A stretch of DNA of 64,000 nt from NCBI RefSeq assembly GCF_029714325.1, contig NZ_CP121666.1:3286001-3350000 (forward strand), read 5' to 3'. Both the position numbers and the translations under genes were made by a program. Source of the stretch: Bradyrhizobium sp. CB1717. GTDB lineage: Bacteria; Pseudomonadota; Alphaproteobacteria; Rhizobiales; Xanthobacteraceae. Shown here in pieces: positions 55,857-63,529 of the stretch (position 1 is the first letter of the stretch; the number at the start of each line of letters is the position of its first letter). Below the pieces are notes generated by a model, which searched no databases, was not told where the DNA came from, and saw only the letters and a list, made by a program, of their open reading frames with translations.

Positions 55857-56726
55857 ATGCGCATTGGAGCCCACACAATTCGGATGGCGGTCGCGTGCAC
55901 GGTCGCGCTCGCGCCGGCATGCGCAGGCGCCGAAGAGGGTTTTGATACCGAGCACATCTTCGGCTTCATGATCGGCACCGATGTCGGCAACGTCGGTGAG
56001 CGCGAATTCCAGACCCAGACCACGGGCCGCTTCGGCAAGGGCGGCGGCGCCTATCGTGCCCTCGCGCAGGAGGTCGAGATCGAAGTGGTGCCGCTGCCGA
56101 ACTTCCGCATCGAGCTCGGCGGCACGGCCAGCCTGCACGACATCACCGGCGTCCCTGACATCGACGACCGCCGCCAGTTCAATTTCCAGGGCGCCTCGCT
56201 CGACCTGCGTTACCGCCTGCTTGATCGCGAGCGTGCCCCGTTCGGTCTCACCATCTCCGCCGAGCTCCATGGCGACCGTATCGACGAGACCAGCGGCGCC
56301 AAGGGGCGGATGTACGGCACCGACTTCACGCTCGCCTTCGACCGCGAGCTCGTTCCGAACTTCGTCATCGGCGCGCTCAATTTGATCTATCAGCCGGAAT
56401 GGGCGCGCTTCGAGGTGGCGGGGACGTCCGAGAAGAGTTCGACCATCGGCGCGGCGTTTGCCGCCCTGGCGCGGGTGCGCCCCAATGTGCTGCTCGGCGG
56501 CGAGATGCGCTATTTCCGGCAATATGAGGGCATCGGCCTCGGCGAGTTCTCAGGCCAGGCTCTGTTTGTCGGGCCGACGGCCTATTTCCAGCTATCGGAG
56601 AAGTCGCGGCTGACCCTGAGCTGGAGCATGCAGGCCTGGGGGCGCCCGACCGGCGCAGGCGGCAATCTCGACCTCGTCAATTTCGAGCGCCATCAGGCGC
56701 GACTGGTGTTCGGGGTGAATTTTTAG
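55857..56726 (+). CDS. Outer-membrane beta-barrel protein, unknown function
   Basis: 289 residues with a signal peptide (AVACTVALAPACAGAEE). Alternating amphipathic strands (FRIELGGTASLHDI, ASLDLRYRLLDRERAPFGLTISAEL, PNVLLGGEMRYFRQY, SRLTLSWSMQAWG) close with a C-terminal FGVNF, the BAM recognition type of ending. It lies 63 bases after pqqA on the same strand and after lanM, so it may be co-expressed with them. No known family recognised; a role in the periplasmic quinoprotein system is speculation. Confidence 0.72.
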   Translation: MRIGAHTIRMAVACTVALAPACAGAEEGFDTEHIFGFMIGTDVGNVGEREFQTQTTGRFGKGGGAYRALAQEVEIEVVPLPNFRIELGGTASLHDITGVPDIDDRRQFNFQGASLDLRYRLLDRERAPFGLTISAELHGDRIDETSGAKGRMYGTDFTLAFDRELVPNFVIGALNLIYQPEWARFEVAGTSEKSSTIGAAFAALARVRPNVLLGGEMRYFRQYEGIGLGEFSGQALFVGPTAYFQLSEKSRLTLSWSMQAWGRPTGAGGNLDLVNFERHQARLVFGVNF

Positions 56727-56868
56727 CGCGCTTGTTTCGCCTCTACCGACGTGCGCGGAGAGGGGACGGAGGTAGTTCCCCCATCCTGACGTCCGATTGA
56801 AACTTCCCGCTCCCTGACACGTAACCTATCGTGCTAGTCTCGATTGCCCCCGGCGAGAGGATCCCGGA

Positions 56869-57078
56869 ATGAACCCGATCGACCTTGTGGTGACTGTGTG
56901 TGCGGTGCTCTCGCCTGCGACTTGCGAGGAGCAGCATCTGGTGTTCAACTATTCGGGGTCGCCCCGCCAATGCGTGATGGCCGCGCCGCCCTATATCGCG
57001 CAATGGGTCGGCGAGCATCCGAAATGGCAGGCGGTGCGCTGGCGCTGCGAATATCCGCACCCGAACGACAAGGCGTAA
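56869..57078 (+). CDS. Small conserved protein of unknown function
   Basis: 69 residues (starts MNPIDLVVTVCAVLSPATCEE, ends WRCEYPHPNDKA) with four cysteines. GAGAGGATCCCGGA precedes the ATG. The N-terminal hydrophobic stretch may act as an export signal. Similar short proteins are, as I recall, widespread in Bradyrhizobium. Nothing indicates its function. Confidence 0.65.
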   Translation: MNPIDLVVTVCAVLSPATCEEQHLVFNYSGSPRQCVMAAPPYIAQWVGEHPKWQAVRWRCEYPHPNDKA

Positions 57079-57097
57079 GCCGGGCGCGCTGCTCTAA

Positions 57098-57196
57098 GAT
57101 CCTCATGGTGAGGAGCGCGAAGCGCGTCTCGAACCATGCAGGCCCGGCTCTCGCTCGCAGCCATCCTTCGAGACGCCTGCTTCGCAGGCTCCTCAG
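57098..57196. repeat. Palindromic repeat interrupted by the insertion sequence (left part)
   Basis: It begins GATCCTCATGGTGAGGAGC and runs to GGCTCCTCAG at the insertion junction. The missing right edge, GATGAGGGG, is found at 58324 after the element. Joined, the ends read CTCCTCAGGATGAGG, which pairs with the left arm as expected for this rhizobial repeat. Confidence 0.8.
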
Positions 57197-57211
57197 CGAC
57201 TGTGTTCTTCG

Positions 57212-58144
57212 TCAAGCGGGTTGCCATTGTTTTTGGTCCCTGAGCATGGCGTTGAGGATGGTGAGGACTTTGCGAGCGACGGCGATGAGGGCCACCATCT
57301 TCGGCTTCCCGGCGATCAGCAGGCGTTGATAGAAGAGCTTGAGCTGCGGATGGTGTCGGCTGGCCGAGAGAGCGGCCATGTAGAGCCCGGCGCGCAGTGC
57401 GGCTCGCCCGCCGCCGATCATGCTCTTGCCCTTCCAGCGGCCGGATTGGCGGGTGAACGGAGCAAGGCCGGCGAGGCTTGCGATCTGGCGCCGATTGAGG
57501 GTGCCGAGCTCGGGCACCTCGGCCAGGAAGGTGCGGGCGAGCGTGTTGCTTACACCCGGAAAGCTCACCAGCAACTCCTCCTTGGCGCGCCAGACCGGCG
57601 AACCGCGCACCAGCGTGTCGATGTCGTTGTCGATCTCCAGCAGCTCCTTCTCGAGGACCTTGATGTGGCGGGCAAGGCTCTTGCGAACGCGGACATTCTC
57701 GGCCCGCTTCTCGCGCTGGCGCTCGGCAACGATCATCTCGATGATCTGCCGTCGGCGGCTGACCAGTTCGGCCAGCAGCCGGGCTTCCTGATCTGGCATG
57801 GCACGCGGCGTCGGCTTCACCGCCTCGACAAACCGCGCGATGACTGCCGCATCGATCGGATCGGTCTTGGCGCGCTGGCCAACGGCCTGCGCGAAGTGCC
57901 GGATTTGGGCCGGATTGACCACCACCAGCGGCAGTTGGGCGCCGGCCAGCGCCGCCGCGACAATGGTCTCGAAGCCGCCCGTCGCTTCCACTGCAATCAG
58001 CGTTGGCGAACAGGCCTGCAGACGAGCAACAAGGTCTTCCAAGCCTTTGCCGTCACGCGCCACGGCAAAGGCTTCCCCGCTCGGACGCAAATGCACGTCC
58101 AGCCGGTCCTTCGATACATCAATGCCAATATAGATCGCGTCCAT
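57212..58144 (-). CDS. IS110-family transposase (DEDD recombinase)
   Basis: 310 residues. The N-terminal RuvC-like DEDD domain has YIGIDVSKDRLDVH, VEATGGFE and QRAKTDPIDAAVIARF. The C-terminal Transposase_20 domain, FPGVSNTLARTFLAEVPELG and IASLAGLAPFTRQSGRWKGK, carries the catalytic serine region. It is full length and undamaged, so the element may be active. The start ATG ends at 58144; the frame runs on into the non-coding end of the element, but that part is not transposase. Confidence 0.95.
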   Translation of the reverse strand: MDAIYIGIDVSKDRLDVHLRPSGEAFAVARDGKGLEDLVARLQACSPTLIAVEATGGFETIVAAALAGAQLPLVVVNPAQIRHFAQAVGQRAKTDPIDAAVIARFVEAVKPTPRAMPDQEARLLAELVSRRRQIIEMIVAERQREKRAENVRVRKSLARHIKVLEKELLEIDNDIDTLVRGSPVWRAKEELLVSFPGVSNTLARTFLAEVPELGTLNRRQIASLAGLAPFTRQSGRWKGKSMIGGGRAALRAGLYMAALSASRHHPQLKLFYQRLLIAGKPKMVALIAVARKVLTILNAMLRDQKQWQPA

Positions 58145-58321
58145 CTGCACCCATCCTTGCGCAATCGGGCTCGCCAGGCGGCCCTCGCGACTGTTCGGGT
58201 TCAATGGAACAACGGACGGGGCGCCGCGCTGAGGCTCGGGCTTCAAAGCCCTGGGATGAGGCGGTCTCCCGTCCGCTACCGCACCGGACACTCTATCCGA
58301 TCCAGTGAGTCGAAACTTACA
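58145..58321 (-). ncRNA. Predicted IS110 bridge RNA region
   Basis: Non-coding 5' end of the element. Read on the minus strand, a first loop has CCTCATC (plus 58255-58261) and CCTCAG (58229-58234) on either side of a GGGCTT-TG-AAGCCC hairpin (58238-58251). These match the two genomic flanks (58324-58330 and 57191-57196). A second loop has ACAGTCG (58188-58194), matching the right element end (57197-57203), and CAAG (58156-58159), matching the left end with the core. This is the target-loop then donor-loop order known for IS110 bridge RNAs. Exact RNA ends are not known. Confidence 0.8.
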
Positions 58322-58344
58322 AGGATGAGGGGAGGTGCTTGCGG

Positions 58345-58692
58345 CTACTTCGTGCAGTCCTTCAGGTCCTTGTCGGCGATCGAGAACACGGCGTCCGCCC
58401 TGATCTCGATGTCGCGGACGATGCACTGCCGCGCGCTGGGATAGCTGACCTTGGCGTCGTAGCGGCCGGGCTCGACGCCGGTGATGCGCAGCCGCTCGTC
58501 ATGGTCGACCTCCTTGTCCTTGTCGTTGAGACACTGGTTCGGTCCCCAGTCGGCCTTGCCGGCGGGCGAGAGCTGGAAGCCGGAGATCGTCTCCGTCGTC
58601 AGATTCCACAGCCTTATGCCCTTGCCCTTGGTCTGCGCGGCGGCTTCGCCGGCAAGCGTCAACAACGCGATCAAAGCCAGATTCCAACGCAT
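58345..58692 (-). CDS. Small exported protein, last gene of the ABC/pentapeptide operon
   Basis: 115 residues with a signal peptide (RWNLALIALLTLAGEAAAQ). The mature part has two central cysteines and a terminal one (NQCLNDKDKEVDHDERL, ARQCIVRDIEI, LKDCTK) and looks like a small beta-rich periplasmic domain (IRLWNLTTETISGFQLSPAG). It starts 27 bases past the pentapeptide-repeat gene. No family recognised. The insertion sequence sits 21 bases past its stop, so it was not disrupted. Confidence 0.72.
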   Translation of the reverse strand: MRWNLALIALLTLAGEAAAQTKGKGIRLWNLTTETISGFQLSPAGKADWGPNQCLNDKDKEVDHDERLRITGVEPGRYDAKVSYPSARQCIVRDIEIRADAVFSIADKDLKDCTK

Positions 58693-58719
58693 CAGCCAGT
58701 CCCTCCCAAAGGCGCGCCG

Positions 58720-59528
58720 TCATTCCCTGATCAGGCGCTCGCGGTTCTTTGCCTTGTCGAAATTTTTGGCGCGGTCAAGGCCGTTCGGTGCGATCAGCTT
58801 TGCCGAGACGAGATCGGCGCCGTCGAAGTCCGCGTCGATGACGATGGCGCCGGTCAGATCGGCTCCACCGAGCTGGGCGTTTTTCAGTGATGCGCCGCTC
58901 AGATCGGCGCCCCTGAGGACTGCGAATTCGAGGTCGACACGCGACAAATCGGCGTTGCGCGCGTTCAGCCGTTCCAGGTTGGCGGATCTCAGCACCGCGC
59001 GCATCAGTCCCATCGACTGGTTGCGCATATCGGCGCCAAGATGCGCGTCCGCGATCGAGGCGCCGACCAGGCTGGCGCCGGTGAGGTCGGCAGCGATGCG
59101 CGCTCCCGACAGGTTCGCGCCGTCGAGACGCGCGCGGGCCATTTGCGAGGCGAACAGATTGGCGCCTTTCAGGCTTGCGCCGGTCAGATCCGCATCCAGC
59201 AGCCACGCCTGATCGAGGATCGCGCGGTCAAGCCTGGCGTCTCGGAGTATCGTCTTGTTGAGCCGCGCGGCGCGGAGAACCGCGTTGGACAGGTCCAGCC
59301 CCGAGAGATCGAGACCCGACAGGCGTTTGCCGGTGAAATCGGCAGGTTGCGCTGGGCTCGCTTTGGCCAGCACGGCCTCGACCTCTGGCCTCGTCATTTC
59401 GGCCGAGACCATCGCGGGGGAGGTAAGGTCGACGCCACGCATCATGTCCTGCGCGCCCGCCGTCATCGCAACGAGTGCGAGGCTGAGCGCTGCAAGACCA
59501 AGCGTTGCGAGGGTGACTGTTCGCGTCA
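58720..59528 (-). CDS. Exported pentapeptide-repeat protein
   Basis: 269 residues with a signal peptide (LATLGLAALSLALVAMTAGAQ). From about residue 65 there are two long runs of A(D/N)LxG-type pentapeptides (LSGLDLSGLDLSNAVLRAA, DLTGASLKGANLFASQMA, ADLSGASLKNAQLGGADLTG) that fold as a right-handed quadrilateral helix. It lies 48 bases after an ABC ATPase gene in the same operon. A periplasmic location is unusual for the better-known cytoplasmic pentapeptide proteins. Function unknown. Confidence 0.85.
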
Positions 59529-59576
59529 TCGTCAACTCCGCCGCCGGCCTGTCTAGCACGTCCGCCAGGCGACCGG

Positions 59577-60305
59577 CTATGAGACATCTCGCTCAGTGCG
59601 GTCGCCGTGAATCCGTTGGGCGAGGCCGGACTTGATCGCCGCAATCTCGGCTTCGCCGCGCATGTCGCGCGGGATGCCGATAGGCACCTCGGCCACGATC
59701 CGCGCCGGCCGCGGCGACAGGAAGAACAGCCGGTCGCCCAGGCGCACTGCATCGTCCAGGCTGTGTGTCACCAAAAGCGTCATCACCGGGCGGCTCGCCA
59801 CCAGCGTCGCGATCTCGTCACGCAGGCGGCCGGCGAGGGCGTCGTCGAGCGAGGCCAGGGGCTCGTCGAGCACCAGGAGATCGGGCTCGACCGCAAAGGC
59901 GCGCGCGAGCGCGACGCGGCGGGCAAGCCCCAGCGACAATTCGCCGGGGAAGTGGCTGCGATGGGCTTCCAGCTCCAAAATCCTGAACAGCTCGGACAGC
60001 TTGGCTTCGGTGACATCGGGCGCCGCCAGCCGCACATTCTGCTCGACCGAGCGCCACGGCAGCAGTCGCGGCTCCTGGAACACCATGCCGATCCGCGCCT
60101 CCGGCGGCCGCGCGATGCGGCCTCCAAAGTCGTGGTCCAATCCCAGGATGATGCGCAGCATCGTGCTCTTGCCGCAGCCGGACGGGCCGATCAGCACGCC
60201 GACCTCGCCGGATTGAAGCGCGAACTTGACCGGCGCCAGCACCTCGTGCGTTCCGCCCGCGGCACTCCTGAAGGTCTTGCCTGTGATATCGACCTCAAGC
60301 CGCAC
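59577..60305 (-). CDS. ABC transporter ATP-binding protein (NitT/TauT-like), quinoprotein region
   Basis: 242 residues from a GTG at 60305 with AGGTGG upstream. Walker A GPSGCGKST, Q-loop FQEPRLLPW, signature LSLGLARR (a variant of LSGGQ), Walker B LLVLDEPLASLD and H-loop THSLDDAV. The variant signature is tolerated in this subfamily. It overlaps the permease gene by 11 bases. The substrate is unknown; the neighbourhood suggests a link to PQQ enzymes or their metal. Confidence 0.9.
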   Translation of the reverse strand: MRLEVDITGKTFRSAAGGTHEVLAPVKFALQSGEVGVLIGPSGCGKSTMLRIILGLDHDFGGRIARPPEARIGMVFQEPRLLPWRSVEQNVRLAAPDVTEAKLSELFRILELEAHRSHFPGELSLGLARRVALARAFAVEPDLLVLDEPLASLDDALAGRLRDEIATLVASRPVMTLLVTHSLDDAVRLGDRLFFLSPRPARIVAEVPIGIPRDMRGEAEIAAIKSGLAQRIHGDRTERDVS

Positions 60306-61032
60306 GGGGCCGCCACCTGTTTGCGCGGGCTTCGAACGGCTGCACCAGCAAGGTCTCGATGACGAGCACGACGGCGGCGAATGTCAGCGAATAGGCCAGC
60401 AGCCGCGGCGTGTCGAACAGCTGGAAGGCGATGCCGATCTCGAAGCCGACGCCGTTCGGCCGTCCAAGCAGCTCGGCGACCAGCACGATCTTCCACACCA
60501 GCGACAGGCCGGAGCGGGCCGAGGCCGCGATATAGGGCGCGAGCTGCGGCAGCACGACGTGGCGGAACGCGCGCCAGCGCGGCATCGCGAACACGCTCGC
60601 CATCTCGTCCAGGGAACGGTCGAGCGCGCGCGTGCCCTCGCGCAAGGTGACGATGGCCGTCGGCAGCTTGTTGATGGCGATCGCGGCGATGGCCGCGGCT
60701 TCGGTGAGCCCGGCCCAGATATAGGCGAGCACGATCACGACGAGCGCCGGCAGATTGAGCAGCAGGATCAGCCAGGGATCGCCGAGCCGGTCGGCAAGCT
60801 TCACCCGGCCCATCAGGTAGCCGATGGCGCTGCCGAGTGACATCGCCAGGATGAAGGCGAGCGCGACGCGGGCCAGCGTCGCCCCGAGATGCAGGAACAG
60901 CGCGCCGCTTGATGCTTCTGCGACCATCACCTGCAGCACGGCCGGCGGGGAGGGCAGCTTCGCGCCGCCGACGAGGAGTGCGGCAATCCACCAGATCACG
61001 AGAAACAGGGCGAACGACAGAAGGCGCAGCAC
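60295..61032 (-). CDS. ABC transporter permease, quinoprotein region
   Basis: 245 residues from a GTG ending at 61032, one base past the binding-protein stop. It has about six membrane helices and the ATPase-docking loop DEMASVFAMPRWRAFRHVVLPQLAPYI. SsuC/TauC-like. GGAGACTGAG inside the upstream gene serves as ribosome site. Longer frames upstream are overlaps with the binding-protein gene. Confidence 0.9.
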   Translation of the reverse strand: MLRLLSFALFLVIWWIAALLVGGAKLPSPPAVLQVMVAEASSGALFLHLGATLARVALAFILAMSLGSAIGYLMGRVKLADRLGDPWLILLLNLPALVVIVLAYIWAGLTEAAAIAAIAINKLPTAIVTLREGTRALDRSLDEMASVFAMPRWRAFRHVVLPQLAPYIAASARSGLSLVWKIVLVAELLGRPNGVGFEIGIAFQLFDTPRLLAYSLTFAAVVLVIETLLVQPFEARANRWRPRAA

Positions 61033-61033
61033 C

Positions 61034-62065
61034 TCAGTCTCCGGGGATGGCGTGATAGAAGGTGCCGGGATCGAGCTCGGCCGCGGGGCCGACGAGATCG
61101 CGGCCGCCGATCTCGGCCAGCACGCGATAGAGCACGCGCGCGTCCTTCTCCTCGTCGTCGATGCTCCGGTGCGGAATGCCGTCGCGGTAGCGCTCGCGGT
61201 AGGTCTTGAGCATGGCCGGATCGGACGTGCCAGTGAGCGGCGCGACCTTGTCCCAGGCGGCATCGGATGTGACCAGCAGCTGCTTGGCCTTGCGGGTCAT
61301 CGCGATGAAGCGGGCGACGGCATCCTTGTGGCTCGCGGCCCAGCTCTCGTCGAAGACGTAGCCGACCGCGGAGACAGCGCCCTTGGCGCCGAGCTTCGGC
61401 AAAATCTCCTCGATGCCCGCGAGGCGCCGAAAACCCTTGGCCTCGAGCTGGGCGCAGAAATTCCAGAAATTGAGGCTCGCATCCATTTCGCCGTCGAGGG
61501 CCTTGGCCGCGATCAAAGGCGGGGCGCCGTAGACGATGGTCGCGTCCGACTTCAGGTCGATGCCGTCCTGCTTCATTCGCGCCTGCAGCAGCAGCCAGCT
61601 CTTGTCGATCGCCCCGCCGGCGACCGCGAGCTTGCGGCCCTTGAGGTCGGCGAGCGTTTGAAGCGGCGAGGACGCCGGCACCATCACCGCGCCGAGCGCG
61701 CTGGAATAGGGATAGAAGGTGAGCTTGGCGCCGAGCGCGCGCTCGCGCGACACCCACAACCAGTCCGACAGGATGATGTCGGCGCTGCCTGCACGCATCG
61801 CGATCTTGCCGGCTTCGGTGCTGGCGAGCTCAGTGACCTCCAGCGACAGGTCGGCCTCCTTGTCGAGGCCGGTGCTGCGGATCGCGGCCAGCTCCCAGGA
61901 GAATGTTCCGGTCTTCTGCACCGCAAGGCGGATGGTATCCGCGGCGCGGGCCGGTGCAGCCAGCGTCAGCACCAGCGTCACCGCGAGCGCCAATATTCGT
62001 CCCAAAACTCTCGTCACCTTGTGAGCCGCTTCCTCTGACAGAATGCTTTTCAGGACAATACGCAT
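61034..62065 (-). CDS. ABC transporter substrate-binding protein, quinoprotein region
   Basis: 343 residues with a long signal peptide (RILALAVTLVLTLAAPARA). NitT/TauT fold: VQKTGTFSWELAAIRSTGLDKEADL, GSADIILSDWLWVSRERALG, LKGRKLAVAGGAIDKSWLLLQ. First gene of a five-gene leftward operon with permease, ATPase, pentapeptide-repeat and small exported protein. It is divergent from a small exported protein gene only 36 bases away. Ligand unknown. Confidence 0.88.
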   Translation of the reverse strand: MRIVLKSILSEEAAHKVTRVLGRILALAVTLVLTLAAPARAADTIRLAVQKTGTFSWELAAIRSTGLDKEADLSLEVTELASTEAGKIAMRAGSADIILSDWLWVSRERALGAKLTFYPYSSALGAVMVPASSPLQTLADLKGRKLAVAGGAIDKSWLLLQARMKQDGIDLKSDATIVYGAPPLIAAKALDGEMDASLNFWNFCAQLEAKGFRRLAGIEEILPKLGAKGAVSAVGYVFDESWAASHKDAVARFIAMTRKAKQLLVTSDAAWDKVAPLTGTSDPAMLKTYRERYRDGIPHRSIDDEEKDARVLYRVLAEIGGRDLVGPAAELDPGTFYHAIPGD

Positions 62066-62101
62066 AGCATAGCTTTGGTCGCAACCAGCGGGAGGACGCG
62101 C

Positions 62102-62461
62102 ATGAAACTGGCCGGGCAGCTACGACCGATTGTCGCCGCATTGGCGGTATTGGCGGAGACCGCTTGCGTGGCGCGGGCCGGGGAGGCCAATGACTATCCG
62201 ACCTCAGCGCGCGCGGAATATGTCTACGGCTGCATGAAGGCCAATGGAGAGACACGGTCGGCGATCGAGCAATGTTCCTGCTCCATCGACGTGGTCGCCT
62301 CGATCGTGCCCTATGAGCGCTATGTGACCGCAGAGACTGCGCTCAGCATGTCCCAGGTCCGCGGTAATCTCGGCGTGCAATTTCGCACCTCGGAGCAGGC
62401 GAACTCGGCCGTGAATGATTTGCGCCGCGCGCAGGCGGAGGCTGAGGTGAGGTGTTTTTGA
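62102..62461 (+). CDS. Small exported Cys-containing protein
   Basis: 119 residues with a signal peptide (PIVAALAVLAETACVARAGE) and a mature domain with four cysteines (YVYGCMKANG, EQCSCSIDV, VRCF) likely forming disulfides. GGGAGGACGCGC precedes the ATG. It is divergent from the ABC binding-protein gene and shares a 36-base gap. I do not recognise a named family; position suggests a quinoprotein-associated periplasmic role. Confidence 0.7.
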   Translation: MKLAGQLRPIVAALAVLAETACVARAGEANDYPTSARAEYVYGCMKANGETRSAIEQCSCSIDVVASIVPYERYVTAETALSMSQVRGNLGVQFRTSEQANSAVNDLRRAQAEAEVRCF

Positions 62462-62485
62462 TTTCTGCTGCGCAAACGGTGGTCT

Positions 62486-62628
62486 CTTCCTTCTCCCCTT
62501 GTGGGAGAAGGTGGCGCGAAGCGCCGGATGAGGGGTATCTCACGGCGCGCTCGTCTGCGGAGACATACCCCTCACCCGTCTCGCCGCTACTGCGGCGAGC
62601 CACCCTCTCCCACAAGGGGAGAGGGAAG
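62486..62628. repeat. Palindromic intergenic repeat, copy 2
   Basis: CTTCCTTCTCCCCTTGTGGG at the left and CCCTCTCCCACAAGGGGAG at the right pair with each other, and inner arms GGATGAGGGGTA and TACCCCTCACCC pair too. Same family as 39279-39479. It separates two convergent genes. Confidence 0.85.
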
Positions 62629-62648
62629 GGCAGCGCAAGCCGCGCGCG

Positions 62649-63467
62649 CTACGTCCCCGGCTTCTCCACGTCCCATTCATTCCGGAACACGTGCCCGTCC
62701 GTGTCCTTGGCTTCCGCGCGAAAACGCTTGGCGCCGTTGGAGACGTAGGTGAAGCGCAGGTTGGGATCTTCCGAGATCGAGATGCCGCCTTCCATCGACA
62801 GCACGGGGCTGTCGTCCTGCGTCAGCTTGAGCTGGTTGATGAAGAAGGCGGGAATGTAGAGCTGCGTGACTTGGTCCATCTGCAGCCCGGAATTGTTGGG
62901 ATGGCCGATCATGATCTGCGCTTCGCGGACGCGGCTCGCGGGACCGTCCTCACGGGCGAATTGCCGGTAGCGCATCTGGCCGAGACGGTTCCTGGCCTCC
63001 TCGATGTTCTTTCCCGCCGGTGCGGAGCAGCCGCCGGAGGCCTTCACATAGACTTTCGAGACGTAGAGCTGGCCGTCGCTGAGCTCGGCGACCGCGTGGA
63101 CGTCGGTATAGTTGTTGACGCGCACGCGGGTCGAGATTTCCGTGACATTGGCCTCCGGGCCGAGCTCGAACTTCGCGGCCATCGGCGCCGGATTGCGGTC
63201 GATCACCAGGGTGATCGAGCGGATGCGGCGGCTGTCAGCCGGCGACAGCTTGCTGCGCAGGGTCACCGGCACGATCGCCGCATCCTCGGCACGATACGGC
63301 ATCTCGATGCCGATGATGTCGGCACCGTCGTTCATCGGACGGTTGCTGAAGATGTCCTGCACCAGGCCCGGCCAGGGATCGTAGGCCTCCTCAGCCTGCG
63401 CCGGCAGGGCGAAGGTGATGCCGAGGAGCAGGGCGATCAGGGGCAGGCGGCGTGTGCATCCCGTCAT
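62649..63467 (-). CDS. Quinoprotein dehydrogenase-associated SoxYZ-like carrier
   Basis: 272 residues. A signal peptide (RRLPLIALLLGITFALPAQAEE) is followed by a SoxY-like N-terminal domain with a lone carrier-type cysteine Cys147 (YVKASGGCSAPAGKN), then a SoxZ-like domain (MIGHPNNSGLQMDQVT, SISEDPNLRFTY). This fused SoxYZ form occurs with PQQ dehydrogenases rather than with sulfur oxidation, and its job is undefined. It lies 62 bases after the metallohydrolase gene on the same strand, matching the known relay pair. Confidence 0.85.
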   Translation of the reverse strand: MTGCTRRLPLIALLLGITFALPAQAEEAYDPWPGLVQDIFSNRPMNDGADIIGIEMPYRAEDAAIVPVTLRSKLSPADSRRIRSITLVIDRNPAPMAAKFELGPEANVTEISTRVRVNNYTDVHAVAELSDGQLYVSKVYVKASGGCSAPAGKNIEEARNRLGQMRYRQFAREDGPASRVREAQIMIGHPNNSGLQMDQVTQLYIPAFFINQLKLTQDDSPVLSMEGGISISEDPNLRFTYVSNGAKRFRAEAKDTDGHVFRNEWDVEKPGT

Positions 63468-63529
63468 GGTTATGGTCCGGTCATGGTCCTACGCGCGAAG
63501 CAGAGTTCGGCCTGAGCGTAGCGTGCCCG

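Larger units (their letters stand above)
57197..58323 (-). mobile_element. IS110-family insertion sequence with reconstructed ends
   Basis: About 1127 bp. On the transposase strand, CT occurs at both junctions (plus-strand AG at 57195-57196 and 58322-58323), as in IS110 elements that recombine at a CT core. Removing the element restores the palindromic repeat exactly. It encodes one intact transposase and a 177-base non-coding 5' region that reads as a bridge RNA. There are no terminal inverted repeats, as usual for this family. Confidence 0.88.
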
